Source: an uncultured Naasia sp.
Lineage (GTDB): Bacteria; Actinomycetota; Actinomycetes; Actinomycetales; Microbacteriaceae
Length of the DNA: 64,000 bases
Reading direction: 5' to 3'
Assembly: GCA_913778905.1 (NCBI GenBank)
Contig: CAJYYA010000011.1
Coordinates: 34,523-98,522, forward strand
In this document: positions 49,459 to 57,351 of the stretch, piece after piece
Position numbering within the stretch: position 1 is the stretch's first letter
Layout of the letters: every line of letters begins with the position of its first letter
Translations under genes and position numbers: made by a program
Notes under the pieces: model-generated
Databases searched by the model: none
The model's input: only the letters and a program-made list of their open reading frames with translations
Told to the model about the DNA's origin: nothing

Positions 49459-50802
49459 ATGACCACCACACCCCGCGACGGAGCCGGCGCGCTCGGCGAC
49501 CACTCGGCGCGGGCCCTGGTCGACCGCATCGCCGAAACCGCCGCCGAGTCGCGCCGGCTCTCCGCCGTGCGCTTCGATCTCATCGATCGACTCCGTCTCG
49601 AAGCCGAGATCGAAACCGGTGCGACGTGGCACGACCCCGACGATCTCGCATGGCGGGACCTCCGCGCGGAAGTGGCTGCCGCGATGCATGTGCACGAGAA
49701 GACGGCGCGCACCGATATCGAACTCGCTCGCCGGCTCGTCCACGACTTCGCCGCGACACTGGACGGGATGCGGGTCGGCACGGTGCCCGAAACGCACGCG
49801 CGTGTCCTCGTCGAGCACTCCGCAGGCCTCGCACAGGACCTGTGGCCGACATATGAAGCCGAGCTGCTGCCGTTCGCAGGGCTTCTGATTCGATCTCGGT
49901 TCGAGAGGCTCGCCCGAGAGGTCCGCGCATCCCTCGACCCGGAAACGCTGATCGAACGACACCGACAGGCTCTGATCGAGCGGCGCGTCGCTGTCGAGGC
50001 GGCGCCCGACGGGATGGCCTGGATCGGGGCGCTTCTTTCGGCGGAAGATGCAATCGGAGCTCATGCCGCCGTGTCGGGTATCGCGCGGGGTCTCATGGTC
50101 GACGGTGAGACGCGGACACGGTCGCAAGTCGAGGCCGATGTCCTTCGCGATCTGCTGCTCGACGCGAGCGGGCTCACGCCATCCGCAGAACCCGGTGCCG
50201 CCCCGGGTGCGTCACCCGGCGCTCGCCGTGGCCTCCGCCCAGAGGTGCTCCTCCACGTTCCGGTGCTCACCGCGATAGGTGAGGCGGATGACGCGGCGTC
50301 GCTCGAGGGCTACGGGCCCATCGACGCCGAGACCGCCCGGCAGCTCTGCGCCGACGCACCGGGCTTCCTGCGCATCCTCACCGATCCCGAGGACGGCGCC
50401 ACCCTGTCCTTCGGACGCACGACCTACCGGGTCCCCGCCGAACTCAAGCGCTACCTGCGGGTGAGGGACGAGGTCTGCCGGTTCGTGGGGTGTTCGCGTT
50501 CGGCCGAGCACTGCGATATCGATCACACCGTCCCGTGGGCGGAAGACGGCGAGACCGTCGAGAACAACCTGGCCCATCTGTGTCGAGGGCATCACCGATT
50601 GAAGGAGCGGAACCGGTGGAAGGTGCACCACGACCCCGGCGCGGTCCTCACGTGGACATCGCCGACGGGGCGGACCTATGAAACACGCCCCGCGAGCCGT
50701 CCGGTGTCGAAACGCGGACCCCGGATCGGGGCAGCACCGAGGGCGATGACCGAGTGGCTGCAGTCGACCGCGCCACCCACCGCTGGGCATCCGGACTTCT
50801 GA
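49459..50802 (+). CDS. DUF222 / 13E12-type HNH endonuclease
   Basis: 447 residues. N-terminal DUF222 (13E12 repeat) region, about 1-270, with LRAEVAAAMHVHEKTARTDIELARRLV and RHRQALIERRVAVEAAPDGMAWIGALL. C-terminal HNH nuclease (about 345-395): VRDEVCRFVGCSRSAEHCDIDH then TVPWAEDGETVENNLAHLC and RGHHRLKE, with zinc Cys pairs. Family is abundant in actinobacteria, often at many dispersed sites, and its biological role is uncertain (mobile or repeat-associated). It is the last gene before the second flagellar half. Confidence 0.9.
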   Translation: MTTTPRDGAGALGDHSARALVDRIAETAAESRRLSAVRFDLIDRLRLEAEIETGATWHDPDDLAWRDLRAEVAAAMHVHEKTARTDIELARRLVHDFAATLDGMRVGTVPETHARVLVEHSAGLAQDLWPTYEAELLPFAGLLIRSRFERLAREVRASLDPETLIERHRQALIERRVAVEAAPDGMAWIGALLSAEDAIGAHAAVSGIARGLMVDGETRTRSQVEADVLRDLLLDASGLTPSAEPGAAPGASPGARRGLRPEVLLHVPVLTAIGEADDAASLEGYGPIDAETARQLCADAPGFLRILTDPEDGATLSFGRTTYRVPAELKRYLRVRDEVCRFVGCSRSAEHCDIDHTVPWAEDGETVENNLAHLCRGHHRLKERNRWKVHHDPGAVLTWTSPTGRTYETRPASRPVSKRGPRIGAAPRAMTEWLQSTAPPTAGHPDF

Positions 50803-50960
50803 CGTACTGGCACCGCTGGCGGAGCGGGGCCTTCATTTCGCTGCGCTCAATGGGCGGCGCACCACCCCGCCCGCTGAGCGAAGCGAAACGCAGGGCATCC
50901 CTCTCGCCCGTCGACCCTTCCCCCCGCCCGTTGAGCGAAGCGAAAGGCAGGGGCCCTCCT
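50803..50960. repeat. Short repeats with TGAGCGAAGCGAAA core
   Basis: CGCCCGCTGAGCGAAGCGAAA (from 50868) and the same with CGTTGAG (50925-50945) are direct repeats. TTCGCTGCGCTCAATGGGCG (about 50837) is their inverted copy. GGGC/GCCC arms make them hairpin-forming. Bacterial interspersed repeat; marks the right border of the non-flagellar block. Confidence 0.7.
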
Positions 50961-50998
50961 GCCTGCCCGCATCACCCCCGTAGTGGGTGCGAGAACGC

Positions 50999-51027
50999 GC
51001 TTACGGCCCGACTGCGGATACCGATTG
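50999..51027 (+). promoter_or_regulatory. Sigma-28-like promoter of the flbD-mot operon
   Basis: GCTTACG (50999-51005), 15 bases, CCGATTG (51021-51027). One base off the -35 of the flagellin and flgB promoters, same spacing. Predicted start near 51034, leader of about 58 bases. Confidence 0.65.
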
Positions 51028-51050
51028 TCCCGATAGTCACAGCACGAGGT

Positions 51051-51086
51051 CCCCACGGATGGGGTCCCGCTGAACCCACGGATGGG
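51051..51086 (+). promoter_or_regulatory. Tandem CGGA-loop hairpins (candidate CsrA sites) in the flbD leader
   Basis: Hairpin 1: CCCCA-CGGA-TGGGG (51051-51064), perfect 5-bp stem. Hairpin 2: CCCA-CGGA-TGGG (51075-51086), perfect 4-bp stem. Both present GGA in a tetraloop, the preferred CsrA ligand. The GGA triplets are 24 bases apart, and the 3' arm of hairpin 2 runs into the GGGGAG ribosome-binding site of flbD. A CsrA dimer could bridge both and block translation. Confidence 0.65.
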
Positions 51087-51092
51087 GAGATG

Positions 51093-51371
51093 ATGATTGT
51101 CCTGACACGCCTGAACGGCTCGACGTTCGCGGTGAATCCCGACCTGATCGAAAGGGTCCAGGAGACGCCCGACACGTCGGTGGTGCTCGTCGACGGTGCG
51201 ACCTACATCGTGACCGAGTCGACGGCCGAGATCATCGACCGGATCACCGACTACCGCGCCCGCGTCATCTCCCGCGCCTCGCGCATCGCCGACGATGAGC
51301 AGCCCACCGCTCCGCGCCTCGGCGTGATCGACGGCGAAGGCACCCGTGGCTCCCGGAAGGGCGGTCGCTGA
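51093..51371 (+). CDS. flbD: Flagellar protein FlbD
   Basis: 92 residues (ATG 51093; ATG 51090 would add one Met). Small conserved protein of Gram-positive flagellar loci: MIVLTRLNGSTFAVNPDLIERVQETPDTSVVL and TYIVTESTAEIIDRI cover the FlbD domain (about 1-55), followed by a charged Arg/Gly tail. GGGGAG ribosome-binding site overlapped by a CGGA-loop hairpin. Leads the motA-motB-fliM export operon. Function within the motor is not well defined. Confidence 0.9.
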   Translation: MIVLTRLNGSTFAVNPDLIERVQETPDTSVVLVDGATYIVTESTAEIIDRITDYRARVISRASRIADDEQPTAPRLGVIDGEGTRGSRKGGR

Positions 51372-52183
51372 TGGATCCGGCGACGATCCTCGGAATCCTC
51401 ATCGCCTTCGGCTCGCTGCTGGCGATGATCTTCCTCGAGGGCGCCAGCCCGGCGGCCCTCATCCTGCCCGCGCCCATGATCCTCGTGTTCGGCGCGTCTT
51501 TCGGCGTCGCCATCGCGAGCACGACGCTGCGCGACTCCATCCAGGCCCTCAAGTTCCTGCCCCGCGCCTTCACCGGCAAGAGCCCCGCGCCCCGCCAGAC
51601 CATCGACCAGCTCGTGGCGCTCGCGGAGATCGCCCGCAAGGACGGCCTGCTCGCGCTCGAGCAGGAGGCCGCCAAGATCGACGACCCCTTCCTCAAGAAG
51701 GCGCTCCAGAACATCGCCGACGGTGTCGACGCCGACGAGCTGCGCATCATGCTCGAAGACGAGGCCTCATCCCGCGAGCGCACCGGCAACGCGGCGTCCA
51801 AGTTCTTCAACTCGCTCGGCGGATTCGCGCCCACGATCGGCATCATCGGCACTGTCGTGTCCCTCACCCACGTGCTCGAGAACCTCGACGATCCCTCCAA
51901 CCTCGGCCACTCCATCGCCGGCGCCTTCGTGGCGACCCTGTGGGGCGTCATGAGCGCCAACTTCCTCTGGCTGCCCATCGGCGGCCGCATCGGCAAGCTC
52001 ACCAGCCTCGAGGCGGAGCGCCTCTCCATCCTCATCGAGGGGATCATGGCGCTGCAGGCGGGAAGTCAGCCCCGCCTCCTCGGCGAGCGGCTGCTCGCGA
52101 TGGTTCCCGTGCACGAGCAGGGTGGCGGGAAGGGTGAGAAGCCCGCGAAGGCGGGCAAGGCGAAGACGAAAGAAGCCGCATGA
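51371..52183 (+). CDS. motA: Flagellar motor stator protein MotA
   Basis: 270 residues. Proton-channel stator subunit with four membrane helices: two near the start (ILGILIAFGSLLAMIFLEGA and LILPAPMILVFGASFGVAIAS), two late (FAPTIGIIGTVVSLTHVLENL and GHSIAGAFVATLWGVMSANFLWLP). The Pro residues of helices 3 and 4 are present. The cytoplasmic loop between helices 2 and 3 (about 60-145) carries charged residues for the FliG contact. Basic Lys-rich tail at the end. Confidence 0.95.
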   Translation: MDPATILGILIAFGSLLAMIFLEGASPAALILPAPMILVFGASFGVAIASTTLRDSIQALKFLPRAFTGKSPAPRQTIDQLVALAEIARKDGLLALEQEAAKIDDPFLKKALQNIADGVDADELRIMLEDEASSRERTGNAASKFFNSLGGFAPTIGIIGTVVSLTHVLENLDDPSNLGHSIAGAFVATLWGVMSANFLWLPIGGRIGKLTSLEAERLSILIEGIMALQAGSQPRLLGERLLAMVPVHEQGGGKGEKPAKAGKAKTKEAA

Positions 52184-53142
52184 GTGCCAGGCGCCGGAAG
52201 GCGGCCGGTCACGGTGGAGAGTTCCACGTCGACGAGCGGTGGATGGCGTCCTACATGGACATGGTCACCGTGCTCATGTGCCTCTTCATCGTTCTCTATG
52301 CGATGTCGACGGTCGATCAGGACAAGTACACGCAGCTCAAGAACTCTCTCGCGACGGGTTTCGGGGTCACCAACAGCGACACCGTCGACACGGCGCAAGG
52401 CATCGTGGTCCCGCCCGATCTCGTGAAGCAGGACGGGGAGGGCTTCAGCGCCGCCGACCTGGCGACGGCCGAGGTCAAGCACCTCGAAGAGCTGAAGAAC
52501 GAGATCCAGCAGGCGCTCCAGGCGGCGGGGACGTCTGCCGAGGCCCAGTTCACGATCGACGCCCGAGGTCTCACCGTCGGCCTGATCGGCACCGACGCCT
52601 TCTTCGAGGGCAACAGTGCGTCCCTGCGCCCCGACGCGGAGGCCACACTGCGCGGTATCTCGCCTGTGCTCGCGCCCCTGCCGAACGAGATCACCGTCGA
52701 GGGGCATGCCGACCCGCGGGGATCGCCCGCTCCGTTCGCGTCGGACTGGGACCTCGCGGCGGCGCGCTCGACAGCCGTGCTCCGCTACTTCGTCGAGAAC
52801 GGCGGGATCCCCGGCGATCGGGTCTCCTCCATCTCCTACGGATCCTCGCGTCCGGTCGCGGAAGGCGGCCCCGACGACGCGGACAAGAACCGCCGCGTCG
52901 ACATCGTCATCCGGACAGCGGTCTCGCAGCAGGTCGCGGACCTTCTGCCGGCCGCAGCAGCGGCCGGCGCCGACGGCACCACGGTCCCGGGAGCGGAGGG
53001 CGTCCCCGCGGCCCCGGCCGCCCCGGCGACCAGCGCCGACACCGCAGCCGCCACGACCGGAGCTGCGACCGGACACGGGAGCACCCCCGCCGCACCCACA
53101 GCCGGGGACTCGGCCCACTCCACATCGGGAGGCGGTCACTGA
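52180..53142 (+). CDS. motB: Flagellar motor stator protein MotB
   Basis: 320 residues. N-terminal helix with the essential proton-accepting Asp27 (WMASYMDMVTVLMCLFIVLY), then OmpA-like peptidoglycan-binding domain (about 125-250) with DAFFEGNSASLRPDAEATL, EGHADPRGSPAPF and RVSSISYGSSRPVAEG. C-terminal Ala/Pro/Thr-rich tail of about 60 residues. Overlaps motA by four bases. fliL, often next, is missing. Confidence 0.95.
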   Translation: MSARRRKAAGHGGEFHVDERWMASYMDMVTVLMCLFIVLYAMSTVDQDKYTQLKNSLATGFGVTNSDTVDTAQGIVVPPDLVKQDGEGFSAADLATAEVKHLEELKNEIQQALQAAGTSAEAQFTIDARGLTVGLIGTDAFFEGNSASLRPDAEATLRGISPVLAPLPNEITVEGHADPRGSPAPFASDWDLAAARSTAVLRYFVENGGIPGDRVSSISYGSSRPVAEGGPDDADKNRRVDIVIRTAVSQQVADLLPAAAAAGADGTTVPGAEGVPAAPAAPATSADTAAATTGAATGHGSTPAAPTAGDSAHSTSGGGH

Positions 53143-53256
53143 CCCGACGAATCGCGACCGGGAGCGACTGAGGAACAAGCGCTTTCGACGAATGATCCGG
53201 TGCGCCGAAATTTCGGCCCACCGCTCCTTACCGTGCGCAGCCGGTGTCCGACAGTC

Positions 53257-54189
53257 ATGCCTGTGAAGGTCTCGGACGTGCTGCCCTCAGCCGCGCCCGG
53301 CCTCATGTCGCCCGTCGATCCCGCCGATGAGCCGGCCTACGAGCTCTTCGACTTCACCCGTCCGTCGGTCCTCACCGTGGCGCAGGCCGCCCGCATCGAC
53401 GAGACGCTCCAGGCTCTCTCGTCCGCCTGGGCCACGACCCTCACCGCGACTCTGCGCACCGTCTGCACGGTCTCCGTCCTCACGGGCGAGCTGCGGGACC
53501 GGCTCGACGTCATCGCCGAGACCCCGAGCGACCACACCCTCGTCGAGTGGACCCTCCCGGGCGAGAGGGCGACCGGATTCCTCGCGCTCCCGGCCACGGC
53601 GGCGCTCTCCTTCGCCGCCCGGATGCTCGGATCGACCAGGGCGTCACAGGTCGTGCCCCGTCGGCTGACCGAGATCGAACGCGCCCTGCTGGGCCGTCTG
53701 TCCGCGCCGATGCTCGACGACGTCCCCTTCGCGTTCGACTCGCTCGTAACCGGACCGGCAGCCCTGCGCGGATATCCCACCCACGATCAGATGCTCGCGA
53801 GTGCAGCGACGGAGGAGCGCGTTCTCTTGGGCGGATTCGTCGTGTCCCTGGAGGATCAGGTGGTCCCCGTCGGCCTCGCGATCCCGGCCTCTGCGGTCCT
53901 CCCCAACCTCGGCCACGGCGAGATCCCGCAGGACCGCGACGAGGTCGAGCTGCTCATCGCCGAGCACGTCGCCGAGATCGACGTCGAGGTCGCCGTCGCC
54001 TTCCCCGAGTTCTCGGTCGATGCCGGCACGGTCTTGAACCTCGCGCCGGGCGACATCGTGCCGCTCGGCCATGCCGCGCACCGCCCCCTCGAAGTCAGCC
54101 TCGACGGCGTCCCGGTCGCCACTGCGTCCCTCGGCAGCGACGGCGAGTTCCTCGCCTGCGTCGTCGTAGAGAGAATGGAGAAGTCGTGA
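53257..54189 (+). CDS. fliM: Flagellar motor switch protein FliM
   Basis: 310 residues. Middle CheC-like domain with PAYELFDFTRPSVLTVAQAARIDETLQ and RRLTEIERALLGRL, and a C-terminal SpoA domain (EIDVEVAVAFPEFSVDAGTVLNLAPGDIVPLGHAAHRPLEVSLDGVPVA). The N-terminal EIDALL-type CheY-P-binding motif was not found. ATG 53257 was chosen over 53200 since the upstream residues are unlike FliM; no good ribosome-binding site. Overlaps fliN by four bases. Confidence 0.92.
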   Translation: MPVKVSDVLPSAAPGLMSPVDPADEPAYELFDFTRPSVLTVAQAARIDETLQALSSAWATTLTATLRTVCTVSVLTGELRDRLDVIAETPSDHTLVEWTLPGERATGFLALPATAALSFAARMLGSTRASQVVPRRLTEIERALLGRLSAPMLDDVPFAFDSLVTGPAALRGYPTHDQMLASAATEERVLLGGFVVSLEDQVVPVGLAIPASAVLPNLGHGEIPQDRDEVELLIAEHVAEIDVEVAVAFPEFSVDAGTVLNLAPGDIVPLGHAAHRPLEVSLDGVPVATASLGSDGEFLACVVVERMEKS

Positions 54190-54923
54190 CCGGCCTTCCT
54201 CAGGGGCTGCCCGGTGTCGGCCGCCCCGGCGCAGACGCGGAGACGGCGGCGCTCGCCTTCACGTCGGCCCTGCCGCTGGCGGGCATCGCATGCACCCCGC
54301 ACCTCGACGGCCCTGTCCCTGCCGAGTATCTCGGCGATGCCGTCGCCGCCTCGTTCTCCGGCTCATCGGCCTCACTCGATCTCGCCGTCATCCTCGTCGA
54401 CCGCCGCGGAATCGATGAGGCCGCCGGATCCGCATCGGCTCGTATCGAGGACGTGCTGCGTCCCGCCTTCGAAGCGGCGGGCCGCGGCGTCTCGTCCGGC
54501 GTGCTCAGCGAGCCCGTCCTCGGCGCGTCGGGCCTGTTCTCCCGCCCCGAGTCCGCGGTGTTCGATCTCGTCGGCCCCGCGGGCCTGGTGGGATGGTTCG
54601 TCGTCGTGCAGTCCGACGCGGACAGCGCCCCTGCCGTCTCGGCCGCACCCCCGGCTGCCGCGCAGCCCGACATCCGTCAGCGCCTCCGCCGCATCGGCGG
54701 CGTCCAGATGACTCTCTCCGTCGAGGTCGGACGCACTCAGATCCCGGTGCGCGAGGTTCTCGACATCCAGCAGGGCACCGTCCTCACCCTCGATCGCCAG
54801 GTCGGCTCGCCGGCCGAGGTCCACCTCAACGGCCGGACGATCGCGCACGGCGAGATCGTCGTCGTCGACGGTGTCTTCGCGGTGCGCATCACCCAGGTGC
54901 TGGACCAGGCGGACGACGCCTGA
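54186..54923 (+). CDS. fliN: Flagellar motor switch protein FliN, extended form
   Basis: 245 residues; the C-terminal SpoA domain (about 165-240, IGGVQMTLSVEVGRTQIPVREVLDIQQGTVLTLDR) is classical FliN. The N-terminal 150 residues (LAGIACTPHLDGPVPAEYLGDAVAASFSG and onwards) recall the CheC-like part of FliY rather than the short E. coli FliN (137 residues). C-ring component. GTG start overlaps fliM (GTGA). Confidence 0.9.
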   Translation: MTGLPQGLPGVGRPGADAETAALAFTSALPLAGIACTPHLDGPVPAEYLGDAVAASFSGSSASLDLAVILVDRRGIDEAAGSASARIEDVLRPAFEAAGRGVSSGVLSEPVLGASGLFSRPESAVFDLVGPAGLVGWFVVVQSDADSAPAVSAAPPAAAQPDIRQRLRRIGGVQMTLSVEVGRTQIPVREVLDIQQGTVLTLDRQVGSPAEVHLNGRTIAHGEIVVVDGVFAVRITQVLDQADDA

Positions 54924-54927
54924 CCGC

Positions 54928-55530
54928 ATGGACACCCTCTTCCTCGCCCTGCGTGTCGTCGTCTCGCTCGGTGCCGTCCTCGCCGCCATCTGGTTCCTGC
55001 GCAAGTGGGTCACCAAGGGCGGCCGTCAGGGTGCGGCGCGCGGGCGTCATGTCGAGGTGCTGGCGCGAGCGAGCCTGGGCCCGAAGTCGTCGGTCGCGCT
55101 CGTCAGCGCCGGGGGCAAGCAGTACCTGCTGGGTGTGACGGAGCACGCCGTCACGGTTCTCGACACTCCGGACGTGGTCTCCGAGGCCTCCCCGCAGCCG
55201 CTGCTCCAGAGCGTTCCCCGCGACTTCGACCGAGCCCTCCAAGCCGCTGAGAGCGAGGTCGCGCACATCGAGGCGACCCCCTCCGGAACCATCACGCTGC
55301 ACCCCGCGACGCGTCGTGCGATGCGCGAGCGGGAGGCCGCGCAGCAGCGCCGCGCGGAGGCCGCCGCGGCGACCGTTCCCGGGGGGCGTGTCCAGGCCTC
55401 CGGCGCACCTGCCGCAACCCGCCGCGATCTGCGCACGGAAAAGGCGCAGCGCACCTCGCCCATCGCGGGGTCGATCCTGTCCGCGTCGACCTGGAGGCAG
55501 GCCGCCCAGGCGCTGAAGCGGGCCCAGTGA
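54928..55530 (+). CDS. fliO: Flagellar biosynthesis protein FliO
   Basis: 200 residues: one N-terminal membrane helix (TLFLALRVVVSLGAVLAAIWFL, about 3-24), the conserved LARASLGPKSSVALVSAGGKQYLLGVTEHAVTVL domain (about 45-80) and a basic, Ala/Arg-rich disordered C-terminus. Helps FliP form the export gate. Follows fliN by four bases and overlaps fliP by four bases (GTGA). Confidence 0.85.
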   Translation: MDTLFLALRVVVSLGAVLAAIWFLRKWVTKGGRQGAARGRHVEVLARASLGPKSSVALVSAGGKQYLLGVTEHAVTVLDTPDVVSEASPQPLLQSVPRDFDRALQAAESEVAHIEATPSGTITLHPATRRAMREREAAQQRRAEAAAATVPGGRVQASGAPAATRRDLRTEKAQRTSPIAGSILSASTWRQAAQALKRAQ

Positions 55531-56315
55531 GGCGTTTGCTCGCCCTCTCGGTGGGCGCGAGCATCGGCGTCGCGCTGGCTCTCGCTCCCGCCGCCGCCTT
55601 CGCGACGACCGCGAATCCGACCCCCGCCCCCGTTCCGACCCCGTCGGGTCCCGGTGATCTGTCGATCAACATCGGCGGCGCCGGTGAAGGGGAGTCGTCC
55701 GTCCTGATCCTGCTCGGGATCACGCTGCTCTCGATCGCCCCCGCGCTGCTTCTCATGGTGTCGTCGTTCACCAAGATCTTCGTGGTCCTGGCCATGACGC
55801 GGAACGCCCTCGGACTCCCGAGCATCCCGCCCAATCAGGTGCTCGCGGGACTCGCGCTCTTCCTGTCGCTCTTCATCATGCAGCCGGTGCTCGCGCAGGT
55901 TAACACGGACGCCATCCAACCGCTCATGGCGGGAACGATCGACTGGAACCAGGCTTTCGAGGCAGCCCAGGGCCCCTTGCGGACCTTCATGATGGCCCAC
56001 ACCCGTCAGGACGACATCGCCCTCATGACCCGTGCGGCCGGGCTCGCGAACCCCACCAGCCCCGAGGCCGTGCCCTTCACGACCCTCGTCCCGTCGTTCA
56101 TGATCTCCGAGCTGCGGGCGGCGTTCATCATCGGTTTCGTCATCTTCGTGCCGTTCCTCGTGATCGACCTCGTCGTCGCATCGGGCCTGATGGCGATGGG
56201 AATGATGATGCTCCCGCCCGTCATGATCTCGTTGCCGTTCAAGATCCTGCTCTTCATCCTGGTCGACGGCTGGGGCCTCATCGTGACCACGCTCGTCGAG
56301 AGTTACCAGGGCTGA
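55527..56315 (+). CDS. fliP: Flagellar type III export gate protein FliP
   Basis: 262 residues. N-terminal cleavable signal-like segment (about 1-27), then ILLGITLLSIAPALLLMVSSFTKIFVVLAMTRNALGLPSIPPNQVL, LALFLSLFIMQPV, FTTLVPSFMISELRAAFIIGFVIFVPFLVIDLVVASGLMAMGMMMLPPVMISLPFKILLFILVDGW; all FliP landmark motifs. Forms the P5Q4R1 gate with FliQ and FliR. Confidence 0.97.
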   Translation: MRRLLALSVGASIGVALALAPAAAFATTANPTPAPVPTPSGPGDLSINIGGAGEGESSVLILLGITLLSIAPALLLMVSSFTKIFVVLAMTRNALGLPSIPPNQVLAGLALFLSLFIMQPVLAQVNTDAIQPLMAGTIDWNQAFEAAQGPLRTFMMAHTRQDDIALMTRAAGLANPTSPEAVPFTTLVPSFMISELRAAFIIGFVIFVPFLVIDLVVASGLMAMGMMMLPPVMISLPFKILLFILVDGWGLIVTTLVESYQG

Positions 56316-56317
56316 CC

Positions 56318-56593
56318 ATGAACACCAACGACGTCCTCGACATCGCCATGCAGGCGATCCTCGTCTCCGCCAAGCTCGCGGCCCCGCTGCTGGTCACATC
56401 CCTCGTCGTCGGCTTCGCGATATCGCTGTTCCAGTCGATCACGCAGATCCAGGAGGTCACGCTCTCCTTCGTCCCCAAGGCCGTAGCGGTGGCCATCGCG
56501 CTCGTCGTCTGCGGACACTGGATGATCAGCGAGCTCGTCGGCTTCACCACCACGCTCTGGGAGAGCGTGCCTCACTTCCTGCAGGGCGGCTGA
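56318..56593 (+). CDS. fliQ: Flagellar export gate protein FliQ
   Basis: 91 residues, two membrane helices (VLDIAMQAILVSAKLAAPLLVTSLVVGF and VTLSFVPKAVAVAIALVVCGHWMI) joined by FQSITQIQE. Normal FliQ length and spacing. Two bases after fliP; one-base overlap with fliR. Confidence 0.96.
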   Translation: MNTNDVLDIAMQAILVSAKLAAPLLVTSLVVGFAISLFQSITQIQEVTLSFVPKAVAVAIALVVCGHWMISELVGFTTTLWESVPHFLQGG

Positions 56594-57351
56594 TGGACTT
56601 CGTCATGAACGCCGGCTGGATCGAGTCCACCGCGCTCGCGATGGTGCGCATCGTCTCCTTCCTCGTGGTCGCGCCGCCGTTCTCGTTCCAGGCGTTCCCG
56701 ATCCGAATCAAGGGCATGCTGGCCGTCGCGCTCGCGATCGTCGTCGCACCCCGGGTCGCGGCGAACGGTCCGGCGCTCGACACGGCCGAGTTCATCGGGG
56801 CTCTCGTCGCCCAGATCCTGGTCGGCGGAACCCTGGGGTTCCTCGTGTACGCGGCCTTCGCGATGGTGCAGTCCGCCGGTGGTCTCATCGACCTGTTCGC
56901 CGGATTCACCCTCGCCGAGGCGTTCGACCCGGGCAGCCAGGTCGTCGGAGCCCAGTTCACGCGCCTCATGCAGATGATCGCGCTCTGCCTCCTGTTCGTG
57001 AGCGGCGGCTACGCGCTCATCCTCGGGGGACTGTTCCGTACGTTCGACGCCCTCCCCGTGACAGGCGGCTGGAACGTCGCCGCCCCCATGCCCGAGCTGC
57101 TGGGCGTCGCAGGCCAGATCCTGCTCTCCGCCGTGCAGATCGCCGGGCCGCTCCTGCTGGTGCTGTTCCTCGCCGACGTCGGTCTCGGCCTGCTCACGCG
57201 CGTGGCGCCGGCGCTCAACGCCTTCTCGCTCGGCTTCCCGCTCAAGATCCTCGTCACGCTCGCCCTGGCCGGCATCGTGCTGGTCGGGCTGCCCAGCATC
57301 GTGGCGTCGATCGTCGACACCGCCTTGAATCAGATGCAGGCGGTGCTCTAG
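56593..57351 (+). CDS. fliR: Flagellar export gate protein FliR
   Basis: 252 residues, six membrane helices. MVRIVSFLVVAPPFSFQAFPIRIKGMLAVALA near the N-terminus, AGGLIDLFAGFTLAEAFDPGSQ in the middle, and DVGLGLLTRVAPALNAFSLGFPLKILVTL near the C-terminus are typical. Start overlaps fliQ (TGATG); flhB begins directly after its stop. Confidence 0.96.
   Translation: MDFVMNAGWIESTALAMVRIVSFLVVAPPFSFQAFPIRIKGMLAVALAIVVAPRVAANGPALDTAEFIGALVAQILVGGTLGFLVYAAFAMVQSAGGLIDLFAGFTLAEAFDPGSQVVGAQFTRLMQMIALCLLFVSGGYALILGGLFRTFDALPVTGGWNVAAPMPELLGVAGQILLSAVQIAGPLLLVLFLADVGLGLLTRVAPALNAFSLGFPLKILVTLALAGIVLVGLPSIVASIVDTALNQMQAVL

Noticed and set aside
53160..53256. Sigma-28-like promoter before fliM (GCTTTCG then GCCGAAA)
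   Set aside because: The gap is 16 rather than 15 bases and the -10 lacks CGAT; operon continuity from motB explains expression.
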